From Candidatus Omnitrophota bacterium (GTDB taxonomy: Bacteria > Omnitrophota > Gorgyraeia > Aquiviventales > JACQRC01): a stretch of 40,052 bases of DNA. Positions 1-10,209 of the stretch are shown piece by piece (the first letter of the stretch is position 1; the number at the start of each line of letters is the position of its first letter). Position numbers and translations under genes: made by a program. Location of the stretch: contig JACQRC010000048.1 in the NCBI GenBank assembly GCA_016206665.1, forward strand, positions 1 through 40,052, given 5' to 3'. The notes under the pieces are model-generated. The model did no database searches, was not told where the DNA came from, and saw nothing but the letters and a program-made list of their open reading frames with translations.

Positions 1-49
1 AATGAGAACCGTCCCCATTTTTACTCGGTACGGATCCCGCTAACGGCTC

Positions 50-1123
50 ATGCAGATCGGCCTGATCGGCCTGCCCCAATCCGGCAAGCGCACCCTCTTT
101 CACCTGCTTACCGGAGTGACGCCGCCTCCTGATGCGGCCGTGAGCGGCGTGGCGACTCCCGGCATCTGCGCGGTGCGCGACCCGCGCGTCGAAGAGCTCG
201 TGGGGCTCTACCATCCGCGCAAGACCACCCCGGCGACCATCCAGTACCTGCTGCTGCCGGATCTCACCAAGGAGTCCAGGAAGAACGAGGAACTCCTGCG
301 CGAGCTGATCCACGTCGATGTGCTGGGCCACGTGGTGCGCGCCTTCGAGGATGGGCGCGTCTTCCACCTCGAGGGCAGCGTCGATCCCTTGCGCGACATC
401 GAGACGATCCAGAGTGAGCTCATCCTGCACGACCTGCTGTTTTTGGAGACGCGCTTGAGCCGCATCGCCAAGGAGAAGACGAAGCCGGGCAAGGTGGACC
501 GGGCCGCTGAGGAATCCCTGTTCACGCGGTGCCAGGAGCATCTGAATCAGGGGTCACCCCTGCGGATGCTCGCCATCACCGCGGAGGAGGACAAGCTCTT
601 CGGTGGCGCCTCGCTGCTCACCCGCAAGCCGCTGTTGCTGATCGTCAACGTCCACGAGGATGCGGTGCGCGACCAGACCCTGCTCGCGCACGTCCGCGAG
701 GCCTGCCAAGCGCGGGCCGTCCACGTGGTGCAGGTCTCCGCCAAGATTGAGGAGGAGCTGGCCCAGCTGGACGACCCATCCGAGCGCGCCGCCTTCCTGA
801 AGGAGTTAGGCATCACCGAATCGGCGCTGGATGGCCTGACGCGGGTCAGCTACGAAGCGCTGGGCCTCATCTCCTATTTCACGGTGGGGGAGGATGAGGT
901 GCGCGCCTGGACGATTCGGCGAGGAGCCACGGCTCCGCAGGCCGGCGGGGTCATCCACTCCGACATCGAGCGGGGCTTCATTCGGGCCGAGCGGATGGCC
1001 TATGCGGATCTGATCGGCCTGCGCAGCGAGAAGGCCGTGGCCGAAGCCGGCAAGGCTTCATTGAAAGGCAAGGAGTACGTGGTCGAGGACGGGGATATCT
1101 TGAATTTTAGATTTTCTGGTTGA
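50..1123 (+). CDS. YchF/Obg-like GTPase family protein with degenerate G motifs
   Basis: The 357-residue product aligns along its whole length with YchF/OLA1 (E. coli YchF is 363 residues). The C-terminal TGS-like region (about residues 270-357) is clear, with EVRAWTI, GATAPQAGG, GFIRAE and the terminal DGDILNFRFSG. The NxxE form of G4 typical of YchF is present as NVHED. The nucleotide site is altered: the P-loop reads GLPQSGKRTLF, so the Mg-coordinating Ser/Thr after GK is Arg, and the usual DxAGL switch II motif is replaced by LPDLTKES. YchF proteins bind ATP and ribosomes and act in translation or stress responses. This one may be a paralogue with altered or lost hydrolysis. There is no clear Shine-Dalgarno before the ATG. 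Its stop codon overlaps the -35 box of the next gene's promoter. Confidence 0.87.
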   Translation: MQIGLIGLPQSGKRTLFHLLTGVTPPPDAAVSGVATPGICAVRDPRVEELVGLYHPRKTTPATIQYLLLPDLTKESRKNEELLRELIHVDVLGHVVRAFEDGRVFHLEGSVDPLRDIETIQSELILHDLLFLETRLSRIAKEKTKPGKVDRAAEESLFTRCQEHLNQGSPLRMLAITAEEDKLFGGASLLTRKPLLLIVNVHEDAVRDQTLLAHVREACQARAVHVVQVSAKIEEELAQLDDPSERAAFLKELGITESALDGLTRVSYEALGLISYFTVGEDEVRAWTIRRGATAPQAGGVIHSDIERGFIRAERMAYADLIGLRSEKAVAEAGKASLKGKEYVVEDGDILNFRFSG

Positions 1124-1148
1124 CCCCCACCCATTCAGCCCATATAAT
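1120..1148 (+). promoter_or_regulatory. Sigma-70-type promoter for the sulfurtransferase gene
   Basis: TTGACC (1120-1125) and a perfect TATAAT (1143-1148) are separated by exactly 17 bp. The -35 box overlaps the stop codon of the upstream YchF-like gene. Transcription would start near 1155, giving a leader of about 28 nt with a G-rich Shine-Dalgarno (1171-1178) before the ATG at 1183. Confidence 0.75.
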
Positions 1149-1182
1149 CAAAGGTTACAGCAGGTAAGCAAGGGGGGTCACC

Positions 1183-2037
<855 letters not shown>

Positions 2038-2043
2038 CCGCCC

Positions 2044-2295
2044 ATGAAGCCTGAGGAATATACCCAACGTAAAGAGACCCTGGCCGGCTGGCCGGTCACC
2101 ATCGTCTCCTACCGGCTCGGCACCACGTACCACGTGACCGTCGAGAACAACGACCCGGGCGCGTGGGTCGTCAAGGCCCAGGGCTCGACCAAACAGGATG
2201 CCGAGCACAAGGCGATCACCGAGGCGACCGGGCTGTTAGCGAAGATCAAGCAGTCGCCGCCGCCCAACCGCTGTACATCAGTCCCAGGATTCTGA
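2044..2295 (+). CDS. Small conserved-looking protein of unknown function (83 aa)
   Basis: I do not recognise this protein. It starts 6 bp after the sulfurtransferase stop, so it is probably in the same transcript. It has no signal peptide or membrane segment. The predicted order is two or three beta-strands (VTIVSYR, YHVTVENN, AWVVKAQG) followed by a helix rich in Ala, Glu and Lys (TKQDAEHKAITEATGLLAKI). This beta-beta-beta-alpha order, with small residues at the start of the helix, faintly recalls double-stranded RNA-binding or hibernation-factor-like folds, but no signature residue pattern is good enough to name it. The reading frame follows the codon use of its neighbours, which supports it being a real gene. 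Confidence 0.6.
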   Translation: MKPEEYTQRKETLAGWPVTIVSYRLGTTYHVTVENNDPGAWVVKAQGSTKQDAEHKAITEATGLLAKIKQSPPPNRCTSVPGF

Positions 2296-2319
2296 AGGGA
2301 CTAACCAGAAGGAGACGAT

Positions 2320-2526
2320 ATGGGCACTGGTGGAGGCAAAGGCCTGGCAGGATTATTGCTCGTGGTCGGCGGTCTCATCAACGCCGTGCCGGCGCTGTAC
2401 CGCTTTTTGACGGGGCTCACCGGCCGACCGTGGATTCAGGTGGTCGTCGGCGCCCTCTCGGTGTTCGTGGGTCTCAAGTGTCTGAAATGCTGCAAGGGCG
2501 GCGAGTGTAAGTCTACGCAGTCATAA
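2320..2526 (+). CDS. Small glycine-rich membrane protein (68 aa), unknown function
   Basis: A good Shine-Dalgarno (AGAAGGAG, about 2308-2315) precedes the ATG. The product has two hydrophobic segments, about residues 8-30 (GLAGLLLVVGGLINAVPALY) and 36-54 (WIQVVVGALSVFVGLKCL), joined by a short loop. It ends in a cysteine-rich tail with the pattern CLKCCKGGEC, which could bind a metal or form disulfides. This is the last gene before the terminator at 2551, so it probably ends the short operon that begins at the sulfurtransferase promoter. I do not recognise the family. Confidence 0.6.
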   Translation: MGTGGGKGLAGLLLVVGGLINAVPALYRFLTGLTGRPWIQVVVGALSVFVGLKCLKCCKGGECKSTQS

Positions 2527-2550
2527 GATCGGTTCGTCTTGGTTGCCTCA

Positions 2551-2581
2551 CGCGCCCCGGATCCGTCCGGGGCGCGTTCTT
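2551..2581 (+). terminator. Intrinsic terminator after the sulfurtransferase operon
   Basis: A perfect 11-bp stem pairs CGCGCCCCGGA (2551-2561) with TCCGGGGCGCG (2566-2576) around a TCCG loop, followed by a short T-rich tail (TTCTT). It is 24 bp after the stop of the 68-aa membrane protein and just before the next gene. Confidence 0.75.
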
Positions 2582-2603
2582 GTGATGGGGGGTGGAGGTG
2601 CGC

Positions 2604-3281
2604 ATGAAACAGCTGCTCGGCGTGCTCGTCTGGGTCAGTGTCGCGGGAGCCGTCGTGGGGTTTGTGCTGCCGTGGGCGCATGTCGATGTGAGATCGCCGG
2701 AGGCGCTGCGCCAGATCACCTCGACGGTGCAGTCGCTGCCGGGTTCTGAAAGGGTGACCGGAGGGATCAGCAAGCTCTTCGGGGCGGCGAAGAGCGGAGT
2801 GAAGAAGGTCACCTCGACCGTCAACCAGACCCTGCCGCCCTCCGAGCAGCAGCGGTTGGACAAGGCCTACGCCAAGCTGAAGGCCGCCGGCGTGCCGACC
2901 TCGGTGAGCGGCCTCCAGATTCCGCAGATGGCGAATGCGAAAAACGCGAAGGTCGCGATGGCCCTGCTGGAGATGTTCACGCGCGATCCCCAGCAGATCG
3001 GCGCCAAAAGCTATGCCGTCTACGTGCTGCCAGGACTGGCCCTGCTCTGCGGGCTGCTGCTGACCGTGTTGGGCGGGCGCAGGCCGGTAGCGCTCGGTGT
3101 TGCGGTCCTCTGCGCGACGGTCGCCGGCGGCGGCTTCTGGAAATTGCTGACGACGAACACCAGCTCGCTCTTCATCGCCATCACGATCGGGATGGGGCTG
3201 TGGCTGTCGTTGTGGGCCTACGCGGGGCTGGCTGTCGCGGGACTGTTAGGCGCGCTTGCCAAATCTGCGCGGAATCGGTAA
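2604..3281 (+). CDS. Membrane protein of unknown function
   Basis: The protein has about 225 residues from the ATG at 2604, which follows a GGAGGT (2594-2599). A GTG at 2592 in the same frame is the alternative start but overlaps that site. There is one hydrophobic segment at the N-terminus (LLGVLVWVSVAGAVVGFVL) and three in the C-terminal half (about residues 130-150, 155-175 and 190-215). Between them is a soluble section of about 100 residues with helical, Lys/Ala-rich character, presumably periplasmic. The stop overlaps the long form of the ferredoxin gene and is 16 bp before its likely start. I do not recognise a family or motif. Confidence 0.65.
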   Translation: MKQLLGVLVWVSVAGAVVGFVLPWAHVDVRSPEALRQITSTVQSLPGSERVTGGISKLFGAAKSGVKKVTSTVNQTLPPSEQQRLDKAYAKLKAAGVPTSVSGLQIPQMANAKNAKVAMALLEMFTRDPQQIGAKSYAVYVLPGLALLCGLLLTVLGGRRPVALGVAVLCATVAGGGFWKLLTTNTSSLFIAITIGMGLWLSLWAYAGLAVAGLLGALAKSARNR

Positions 3282-3297
3282 GATACCCAGCGTGGCC

Positions 3298-3615
3298 ATG
3301 CCAGGGAAATCCCCACGCAAGAAACAGCCCAGGGAGCTGGCCGTCATCGACCAGCACGGCTGCACCGGCTGTGAGGTGTGCATCGCGGTGTGTCCGGTCG
3401 ACTGCATCGAGATCGTGCCCGGGGTCGAGTACCACGAGAATTACATGAAACTCGTGGAGGTGGACCTGGAGCGGTGCATCGGCTGCAAGCTCTGCGCCCA
3501 GATCTGCCCATGGGACACCATCAACATGCATCCCTACGAGCAGGGCCTCCAGATCGCTCCCCAGCACACCCTGCGCGCCGTCGTTCCGGGTCAATCAGCC
3601 GCGGCCCCGGCCTGA
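3298..3615 (+). CDS. 2[4Fe-4S] ferredoxin
   Basis: The product is about 105 residues from the ATG at 3298. Upstream in-frame starts from 3256 would overlap the previous gene. It has two bacterial-type cluster motifs: [12 protein letters not shown], then [12 protein letters not shown] about 35 residues later, each CxxCxxCxxxCP. A Lys/Arg-rich N-terminus precedes the clusters and an Ala-rich tail follows. Such proteins carry low-potential electrons in the cytoplasm. The gene is separated from the aconitase gene by a single base, so the two are very likely co-translated. In organisms running the TCA cycle reductively, ferredoxin feeds 2-oxoacid synthases, but the partner here cannot be deduced from the sequence. 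Confidence 0.9.
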   Translation: MPGKSPRKKQPRELAVIDQHGCTGCEVCIAVCPVDCIEIVPGVEYHENYMKLVEVDLERCIGCKLCAQICPWDTINMHPYEQGLQIAPQHTLRAVVPGQSAAAPA

Positions 3616-3616
3616 G

Positions 3617-5890
3617 ATGCCCGATTCCGGTATCGAACGGCTCTATCGTCGGCTGAAGGAGTGCCACGCGGCCGCACGGCAGAAACTGGGCCACCCGCTC
3701 ACCCTCACCGAAAAAATTCTCGCCGGCCACGCCACGGACCTGTCGACCCAGCCGTTCATCCGCGGGCAATCCTACCTGACGCTCCAGCCGGACCGGGTCG
3801 CGATGCAAGACGCGACCGCCCAGATGGCGATCCTCCAGTTCATGTTGGCCTCGCGCGACGAGGTGGCGGTGCCGACCACGGTGCACTGCGACCATCTGAT
3901 CCAGGCGCGCGTGGGCGTCGCCGAGGATATGAAGCATGCGCTGGAGGCGAACCGGGAGGTCTACGACTTTTTGCGCACCGCTTCGCAGCGGTACGGCATC
4001 GGCTTCTGGCAGCCGGGCGCCGGCATCATCCATCAGGTCGTCCTCGAGCAGTATGCCGTGCCGGGGGGGCTCATGATCGGCACCGATTCGCACACGCCCA
4101 ACGCCGGCGGATTGGGGATGTTAGCGATCGGCGTCGGCGGGGCAGATGCCGCCGATGTGATGGCCGGGCTGTCGTGGGAGGTGAAGTGCCCGCAGCTCAT
4201 CGGCGTGCATCTCACCGGGAAGCTCTCCGGCTGGACCGCGCCCAAGGACGTGATCCTGCAACTGTGCGGCATCCTCACGACGAAGGGCGGCACCGACAAG
4301 ATCATCGAGTATTTCGGTCCAGGCGCCGCCTCCATCTCCTGCACCGGCAAGGCAACGATCACCAATATGGGCGCCGAGTTGGGGGCGACCACCTCGGTCT
4401 TTCCGTTTGATGACCGGATGGCGACCTACCTGCGCGCCACCCGCCGCGAAGCGCTCGCCGCCCTGGCCGAGCAGCACCGCGCCGAGTTGACGGCGGATCC
4501 GGAAGTCGCTCAAGATCCCCGGCGCTGTTTTGATCAGATCGTCGAGATCGATCTCTCGCGGCTTGAGCCGCATCTGGTCGGCCCGCACCGGCCGGATTTG
4601 GCCCGGCCGATCTCTGAGGTGGCGAAGGCCGTAGAGCAAGAGGGCTATCCGGTCAATCTCCGAGCGGCACTCATCGGCTCTTGCACCAACTCCTCCTATG
4701 AAGATATGAGCCGGGCCGCCGCCGTGGCGCGGCAGGCGGCGCAGGCCGGCCTCAAGGCGAAGATCTATTTTCTCATCACGCCAGGCTCGGACCAGATTCA
4801 CAACACGATCCGCCGCGACGGACAATTAGCGGCGCTCGAGGCGATCGGCGGCACCGTGCTCGCCAACGCCTGCGGCCCGTGCATCGGCCAGTGGAAGCGC
4901 GACGACATCAAGCCGGGGGAGCAGAACGCGATTGTCACCTCATTCAACCGCAACTTTCCCCGCCGCAACGACGGCAACGCCGAGACCCTCGCCTTCATGG
5001 GCAGCCCGGAGTTGGTGACGGCGATGGCGCTCTCCGGCGATCTGCGCTTCAATCCCGTGCGCGATGCCTTGACAGCGCCCGACGGCAAGCGGGTGACCCT
5101 CCAGCCGCCGGAGGCCCAGGAGTTGCCCTCGAAGGGATTCGCGGAAGGCTTCGCCGGCTACGTAGCACCCCTGCCGCTTGCCGAGCGCAAGCAGCTGCGG
5201 GTCGCCATCCCGCCGGGCAGCGACCGGCTGCAGAAACTGACACCGTTTGAGCCGTGGGATGGGAAGGATCTCAGCAACCTGCCCATCTTGATCAAGGTGC
5301 AGGGCCAGTGCACGACCGACGCCATCTCGCCGGCAGGACCCTGGCTCACGTATCGCGGCCATCTCGATAAGATTTCTGAAAATCTCTTCATGGGGGCGGT
5401 CAACGTCTTTGCGGGTGAGGCGGGCAAGGCGAAGAACTGGCTGGAGGGGGGGAAGGTCCACTCGATCGCCGAGGCGGCCCGCGACTACCAGCACAACGGT
5501 CTCGGCTGGGTCGTCATCGGCGATGAGAATTACGGCGAGGGCTCCTCACGGGAGCACGCGGCGATGTCGCCGCGCTACCTCGGCTGCAAGGCGATTCTCG
5601 CTCGCTCCTTCGCGCGCATCCACGAGACGAATCTGAAGAAGCAGGGCCTCCTGCCGCTGACCTTTGCTCACCCGGCAGACTATGACAAGTTCCAGGCCGC
5701 CGACCGGGTCTCGATCACGGGGCTTGCCGGCTTAGCGCCCGGCCGGCCCCTCACCGTCACGATCCAGCACGCCAACGGCCCCGCCGATGGCGGGGAGACG
5801 GTCACCGTCCACCACTCCTTCACGGCGGACCAAATCGGCTGGTTCAAGGCCGGCAGCGCCTTAAACCTCCTGCGCGCCGGTCGTACCTGA
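3617..5890 (+). CDS. acn: Aconitate hydratase, mitochondrial type
   Basis: The 757-residue protein converts citrate to isocitrate through cis-aconitate in the (oxidative or reductive) TCA cycle. The three [4Fe-4S] cysteines are visible: Cys356 in GSCTNSS, and Cys419 and Cys422 in NACGPCIGQ. Other family blocks are [39 protein letters not shown], the swivel-domain motif [15 protein letters not shown] and the terminal [16 protein letters not shown]. The block sequences and the length match the mitochondrial ACO2 subfamily rather than the roughly 900-residue AcnA or the AcnB type. The start lies one base after the ferredoxin stop. The end overlaps the next gene as TGATG. No truncation or missing active-site residue is seen. 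Confidence 0.96.
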   Translation: MPDSGIERLYRRLKECHAAARQKLGHPLTLTEKILAGHATDLSTQPFIRGQSYLTLQPDRVAMQDATAQMAILQFMLASRDEVAVPTTVHCDHLIQARVGVAEDMKHALEANREVYDFLRTASQRYGIGFWQPGAGIIHQVVLEQYAVPGGLMIGTDSHTPNAGGLGMLAIGVGGADAADVMAGLSWEVKCPQLIGVHLTGKLSGWTAPKDVILQLCGILTTKGGTDKIIEYFGPGAASISCTGKATITNMGAELGATTSVFPFDDRMATYLRATRREALAALAEQHRAELTADPEVAQDPRRCFDQIVEIDLSRLEPHLVGPHRPDLARPISEVAKAVEQEGYPVNLRAALIGSCTNSSYEDMSRAAAVARQAAQAGLKAKIYFLITPGSDQIHNTIRRDGQLAALEAIGGTVLANACGPCIGQWKRDDIKPGEQNAIVTSFNRNFPRRNDGNAETLAFMGSPELVTAMALSGDLRFNPVRDALTAPDGKRVTLQPPEAQELPSKGFAEGFAGYVAPLPLAERKQLRVAIPPGSDRLQKLTPFEPWDGKDLSNLPILIKVQGQCTTDAISPAGPWLTYRGHLDKISENLFMGAVNVFAGEAGKAKNWLEGGKVHSIAEAARDYQHNGLGWVVIGDENYGEGSSREHAAMSPRYLGCKAILARSFARIHETNLKKQGLLPLTFAHPADYDKFQAADRVSITGLAGLAPGRPLTVTIQHANGPADGGETVTVHHSFTADQIGWFKAGSALNLLRAGRT

Positions 5891-6420
5891 TGCCGTGGTC
5901 TGCATCCATCATCACCCTCTTTGGCAGTGTTCGTCCGCAGTCGGGATCCTCGGCGTGGCGGCAGGCGTATGCCGTCGGACAGGCGCTGGCCCAACGCGGC
6001 TGTGTCGTCTGCAACGGCGGCTACGGCGGTACGATGGAGGCGGCGGCGAAGGGCGCGCGCGAGGCGGGCGGGCGGACGATCGGTATCACGGTTGAGCGGT
6101 ATCACCAACGCGCGAACCGGTACATCGACCGCGAGATTCGGATGGCCACCCTGCTCGGCCGGCTCGAGCGGCTGGTCAGGATCGCGGATGGCTTCATCAT
6201 CTTTCCGGGCGGCACAGGCACCTTACTGGAGCTCAGTCTCGTGTTAGAATACACCCACAAGCATCTGCTCAGACCGAAGCCGATGGTCTTTCTGGGCGCC
6301 TGTTGGCGGCGGACGGTGGAGCAGGCGCGTGGCGAGCAGTCCGCCAACGCGGTGCGCCGGTACATCCATTTTGCGCGGACGCCCCAGGAGGCGGTGACGC
6401 GGGTGCTGCGCTACAACTGA
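5890..6420 (+). CDS. LOG-family protein (Rossmann-like nucleotide-binding)
   Basis: The 176-residue protein shows the LOG/TIGR00725-like fold. It has an N-terminal beta-strand with GS (ITLFGSV), the loop GGYGGTMEAAAKGA, and the signature PGGTGTLLEL at about residues 105-114, which corresponds to the PGGxGTxxE motif. LOG proteins release the base from nucleoside 5'-monophosphates (cytokinin-type phosphoribohydrolases), but many bacterial members have other or unknown substrates, so only the family is assigned. The ATG overlaps the aconitase stop by one base (TGATG), which implies translational coupling. The next gene begins 3 bp after its stop. Confidence 0.88.
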   Translation: MPWSASIITLFGSVRPQSGSSAWRQAYAVGQALAQRGCVVCNGGYGGTMEAAAKGAREAGGRTIGITVERYHQRANRYIDREIRMATLLGRLERLVRIADGFIIFPGGTGTLLELSLVLEYTHKHLLRPKPMVFLGACWRRTVEQARGEQSANAVRRYIHFARTPQEAVTRVLRYN

Positions 6421-6423
6421 TCC

Positions 6424-6921
6424 ATGGCCCAAGACCACACCTTTGATATCGTCTCCAAGGTGAATCTGCAGGAGGTGCGCAACGCGGCGCTGATGGCGCA
6501 GAAGGAGATCGCCACCCGCTTCGACTTCCGCGGCAGCAGCGCCGGGGTGGCGTGGGATGAGGCGACGCTGACCTGTGCGCTGACGGCCGACCAGGATCTC
6601 CAGTTACGCAACGTCTTGCAGTTGCTGCGCGAGAAGTTAGCGAAGCGAGGCGTGTCGCTGAAGGCGTTGAGCGAAGGGCCCATCGAGCAGACCCCAGCGG
6701 GCAAATTCAAGCAGACGGCGACGCTCCAGGAGGGCATCGTCCAGGACAAGGCCAAGGCGATCGTGCAGGCCATCAAGGGGCTGGGCCTCAAGGTGCAGCC
6801 GCGCATCGAGGGCGACACGGTCCGCGTGGTGGGCAAGCAGATCGATGATTTGCAGACCGTGATCCAGCACCTGCGCGCGCGGGATTTTGGCGTGGCGCTG
6901 CAAGTCGAGAACTACCGATAA
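6424..6921 (+). CDS. yajQ: YajQ family nucleotide-binding protein (DUF520)
   Basis: The 165-residue length is standard for YajQ. Hallmarks are the N-terminal FDIVSKVNLQEVRNAA, the KEIATRFDFRGS block, the central KLAKRGVSLKAL, and the closing RVVGKQIDDLQTVIQHLR and FGVALQVENYR. The fold is two ferredoxin-like halves. Family members bind nucleic acid or nucleotides, and some (Xanthomonas, Pseudomonas) bind cyclic di-GMP with high affinity and act with transcription factors. That function is known for relatives and is not shown here. It lies in a tight run of genes (3 bp after the LOG gene, and its stop is close to the next gene's Shine-Dalgarno). Confidence 0.95.
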   Translation: MAQDHTFDIVSKVNLQEVRNAALMAQKEIATRFDFRGSSAGVAWDEATLTCALTADQDLQLRNVLQLLREKLAKRGVSLKALSEGPIEQTPAGKFKQTATLQEGIVQDKAKAIVQAIKGLGLKVQPRIEGDTVRVVGKQIDDLQTVIQHLRARDFGVALQVENYR

Positions 6922-6934
6922 ACCGGAGGAACGC

Positions 6935-9166
6935 TTGCTGGTCGCCTTGTTCTCGCTGACCCTGTTCACCAGCGCCTGGTTGCTGTTCATGGTCCAGCTG
7001 ATGTTCGCCAAGATGGCGCTGCCGCTGTTGGGCGGCACGCCGGCGGTGTGGAATACCTGCGTCGTTTTTTTTCAGGCGGCCTTGCTGGCCGGGTACGGTT
7101 ACGCCCACGCAACGACCGCCGGGCTGGGCCTCCGCCGCCAATCCCGACTGCATCTCGTCCTGGTGCTCATCCCCTTGGCCTTCCTGCCGCTGCGCGTGCC
7201 CGCCGGCTGGGCGCCGCCGGTGCAGACCAACCCGATTCCGTGGCTGTTGGGCCTCATGACGCTGACCGTGGGCGTGCCCTTCTTCGTCGTCTCATCCAGC
7301 GCGCCCATGCTGCAACGGTGGTTTACGGGCACCGGCCATCCAGCGTCGGGCGATCCCTACTTTCTCTACGCGGCCAGCAACCTGGGGAGTCTCTCGGCCC
7401 TCCTGGCCTATCCTGTCCTGGTGGAGCCGTACCTGCGTCTGGCCGACCAGAGCCGCCTGTGGGCGGCCGGCTACAGTTGCCTCATCGTGCTGATGTCGGT
7501 GTGCGCGTTCCTCGTGTGGAGGTCGGGCGCCGCCATCAGGCGACCCGGATCATCGTCCGCATCCGCCGCGGCGCCGGTGGCCGGATCGATTGAGCATGCC
7601 GGCGGTCCGACCGTGAGCCGGCGTCTGTGGTGGGTGCTCTTGTCGTTCGTGCCATCCAGCTACATGTTGGGTGTCACGACCCACATCTCCACCGACGTTG
7701 CGGCGATTCCGCTCTTGTGGGTGGTACCGCTGGCTCTGTACCTGCTCACCTTCATCATCGTCTTCGCCCGCAGGCCCCCGGTGCCCCACCGGTGGATGGT
7801 CCGGTGGCTGCCCCTCATCGTCCTGCCGTTGGCGGTGATGATGGTCACCAAAGTGACGAAACCCATGTGGGGGATGATTCTCCTCCACCTCGCCACCTTC
7901 TTCGTGGCCGCCATGGTCTGCCATGGCGAATTGGCGCAGGAGAGGCCGCAGCCCCGGCATCTGACCGAGTATTACCTCTATATGTCGCTTGGCGGCGTGC
8001 TCGGCGGCGTCTTCAATGCCCTCGTGGCTCCGCTGGTGTTTAACACGGTGCTGGAATATCCGCTGGCGATCGTCCTGGCCTGTTTGTTGCGCCCCAGCAC
8101 CATCGTCGGCCAGCCGCGGCCGCGCAGTCACTGGCTCGATGTGGCCCTGCCCCTGGCCCTGGGCGCCCTGGTGGCCGGACTGGTGCTGCACCTGAAATTC
8201 TTCGGAGCCAAACCCCGGTGGCTGTGGCTTGGCCTGCTGTGCGTTCCGACGACGTTCATCTGCTACTCCTTTCGCTACCGCCCCATTCGCTTTGGCCTGG
8301 GCCTCGGGGCCTTCTTGATGGTGGGGATGTTCCTGACCGCCGACTGGGAGCGCGCGCTGCATGTGGAGCGCAGTTTCTTCGGCGTCTATCGGGTGATGTT
8401 CACCCGCAAGGCCAGCGGCGCCTTTTACGACTTATACCACGGCACCACCCTCCATGGCCGACAGAGTCTGGATCCGGCCCGCCGGTGCGAGCCCCTCAGC
8501 TACTACCACCCGACCGGCCCCCTCGGGCAGATCTTCGCCGCCTTCAACGAGACGGCCAAGAGACCGCAGGTCGCCGTCGTCGGGCTGGGGACCGGCAGCA
8601 CGGCAGGCTACGCCAAACCAGGCCAGCGGTGGACATTTTACGAGATCGACCCGGCGGTCGAACGTCTCGCCCGCAACCCGCGCTACTTTACCTTCCTTCA
8701 GGACTGCGCGCCGGACGCCCATGTGGTGTTAGGCGATGCCAGGCTGTCCCTGCTTCGCGCCTCGGACCGAGATTACGGGCTCATCATCGTGGATGCCTTC
8801 AGCTCGGATGCCATTCCCGTGCATCTGATCACCCGGCAGGCCGTGGCCCTGTATCTGCGCAAGCTCTCGCCCGGCGGGCTCCTGGCCTTCCACATTTCCA
8901 ACCGCTACCTCGAGCTCCAGCCGGTGTTAGGGGACTTGGCGGCAGGAGCCCAACTGGTCTGCGTCGCCCAACTGGAGAAGGCGGTCGCCCAGGCCGACTG
9001 GGACCAGGGCAAGTCATCCTCGCAATGGGTGGTCATGGCCCGGCGGCAGGGCGACTTGGGCCCATTGGCCTCCGATGCCCGCTGGGAACGGGTGACCGGG
9101 CGGCCGGGCGCGGAGGAGTGGACCGACGACTTTTCGAACATCGTGAGCGTCTTTCGATCGCAGTGA
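6935..9166 (+). CDS. Fused multi-pass membrane / spermidine synthase-like protein
   Basis: About 743 residues from the TTG at 6935, chosen because a GGAGGA (6925-6930) sits 4 bp upstream. A longer frame from 6887 would overlap yajQ. The N-terminal two thirds (to about residue 480) holds roughly a dozen hydrophobic segments of the type annotated as MFS-like in fused proteins. The C-terminal 250 residues form a Rossmann methyltransferase/spermidine-synthase domain, with [10 protein letters not shown] (glycine loop), FYEIDP (acidic residue after beta-2), VLGDARLSL and [13 protein letters not shown]. These proteins are common in bacteria but their substrate is unknown. The aminopropyltransferase activity should not be assumed. 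A good gene with no interruptions. Confidence 0.88.
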   Translation: MLVALFSLTLFTSAWLLFMVQLMFAKMALPLLGGTPAVWNTCVVFFQAALLAGYGYAHATTAGLGLRRQSRLHLVLVLIPLAFLPLRVPAGWAPPVQTNPIPWLLGLMTLTVGVPFFVVSSSAPMLQRWFTGTGHPASGDPYFLYAASNLGSLSALLAYPVLVEPYLRLADQSRLWAAGYSCLIVLMSVCAFLVWRSGAAIRRPGSSSASAAAPVAGSIEHAGGPTVSRRLWWVLLSFVPSSYMLGVTTHISTDVAAIPLLWVVPLALYLLTFIIVFARRPPVPHRWMVRWLPLIVLPLAVMMVTKVTKPMWGMILLHLATFFVAAMVCHGELAQERPQPRHLTEYYLYMSLGGVLGGVFNALVAPLVFNTVLEYPLAIVLACLLRPSTIVGQPRPRSHWLDVALPLALGALVAGLVLHLKFFGAKPRWLWLGLLCVPTTFICYSFRYRPIRFGLGLGAFLMVGMFLTADWERALHVERSFFGVYRVMFTRKASGAFYDLYHGTTLHGRQSLDPARRCEPLSYYHPTGPLGQIFAAFNETAKRPQVAVVGLGTGSTAGYAKPGQRWTFYEIDPAVERLARNPRYFTFLQDCAPDAHVVLGDARLSLLRASDRDYGLIIVDAFSSDAIPVHLITRQAVALYLRKLSPGGLLAFHISNRYLELQPVLGDLAAGAQLVCVAQLEKAVAQADWDQGKSSSQWVVMARRQGDLGPLASDARWERVTGRPGAEEWTDDFSNIVSVFRSQ

Positions 9167-9221
9167 CCGGCAGCGCGCGGAGCCCCGCGGCGCGGGCCTG
9201 ACGAGGGAAGGAGCAGTGCGC

Positions 9222-10169
9222 ATGGCAGAGGCAATCGAGCAGGTGGTGATTATCGGCTCCGGGCCGGCCGGCCACACGGCGGCCGTCTATGCGGCCCGCG
9301 CCAACTTGCAGCCGGTCCTGTTCGAGGGCGAGACGCGTGGGGGCCTTCCCGGCGGCCAGCTGATGATTACCACCGAGGTGGAAAATTATCCGGGGTTCCC
9401 GAAGGGCATCCAGGGCCCGGAGCTGATGGCGGCCTTCCGCCAGCAATCGCTGCGGTTCGGCACGCGCATCCACAGCGAAGATGTGACCCGCGTGGATCTC
9501 AAGCGCCAGCCCTTCACGGTCGCCTCCGCGCAACGGGAGCTCAAGGCCCGCGCCATCATCATCGCCAGCGGGGCGAACGCCAAACGGCTGCACCTGCCTT
9601 CGGAGGACCGTCTCTGGAACAAGGGCATCTCGGCCTGCGCCGTCTGTGACGGCGCCTTGCCGGCGTTCCGCAACCAACCGCTCGTCGTGATCGGCGGCGG
9701 CGATTCGGCGGTGGAGGAGGCGACCTATCTCACCAAGTTCGCCTCGAAGGTCTACGTGGTCCATCGGCGCGACACCCTACGGGCCTCGAAGATCATGCAG
9801 GAACGGCTGCTCAAGCATCCCAAGATCGAGATGGTCTGGAACGCCATCCCGCTCGATGTCCTCGGCACGGATGTGGTGACCGGCGTGAAGGTGCAGGACG
9901 TCAAGACGAAGGCCACGCGTGAGCTGACCTGCGGTGGTCTCTTCTATGCCATCGGCCACCAACCCAACTCGGATGTTGTGCAGGGCCAGATCGAGATGGC
10001 CCCGGACGGCTACATTCTGACGAAGCCCGGCACGACGCGCACCTCCGTGGAGGGCGTCTTCGCCTGCGGCGATGTGCAGGACCGGGTCTACCGGCAGGCG
10101 GTGACGGCGGCCGGCTCAGGCTGCATGGCCGCGCTCGATGCGGAGCGGTATCTGGCGGCCCACGAATAA
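9222..10169 (+). CDS. trxB: Thioredoxin reductase (FAD/NADPH-dependent)
   Basis: About 315 residues from the ATG at 9222, which has GAAGGAG (9207-9213) at a good distance. The GTG at 9216 is too close to that site. Domains in order are the FAD-binding [16 protein letters not shown] near the N-terminus, the redox-active CAVC at about residues 139-142, the NADPH-binding [13 protein letters not shown] followed by [10 protein letters not shown], and the C-terminal FAD motif [27 protein letters not shown]. The HRRDxxRA pattern indicates NADPH preference. It reduces thioredoxin in the cytoplasm. Its neighbours offer no thioredoxin gene, so the partner is encoded elsewhere. Confidence 0.96.
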   Translation: MAEAIEQVVIIGSGPAGHTAAVYAARANLQPVLFEGETRGGLPGGQLMITTEVENYPGFPKGIQGPELMAAFRQQSLRFGTRIHSEDVTRVDLKRQPFTVASAQRELKARAIIIASGANAKRLHLPSEDRLWNKGISACAVCDGALPAFRNQPLVVIGGGDSAVEEATYLTKFASKVYVVHRRDTLRASKIMQERLLKHPKIEMVWNAIPLDVLGTDVVTGVKVQDVKTKATRELTCGGLFYAIGHQPNSDVVQGQIEMAPDGYILTKPGTTRTSVEGVFACGDVQDRVYRQAVTAAGSGCMAALDAERYLAAHE

Positions 10170-10209
10170 CCGACGAGGTATCAGCCACGTCCGCGCTGCG
10201 CGGCATCGC

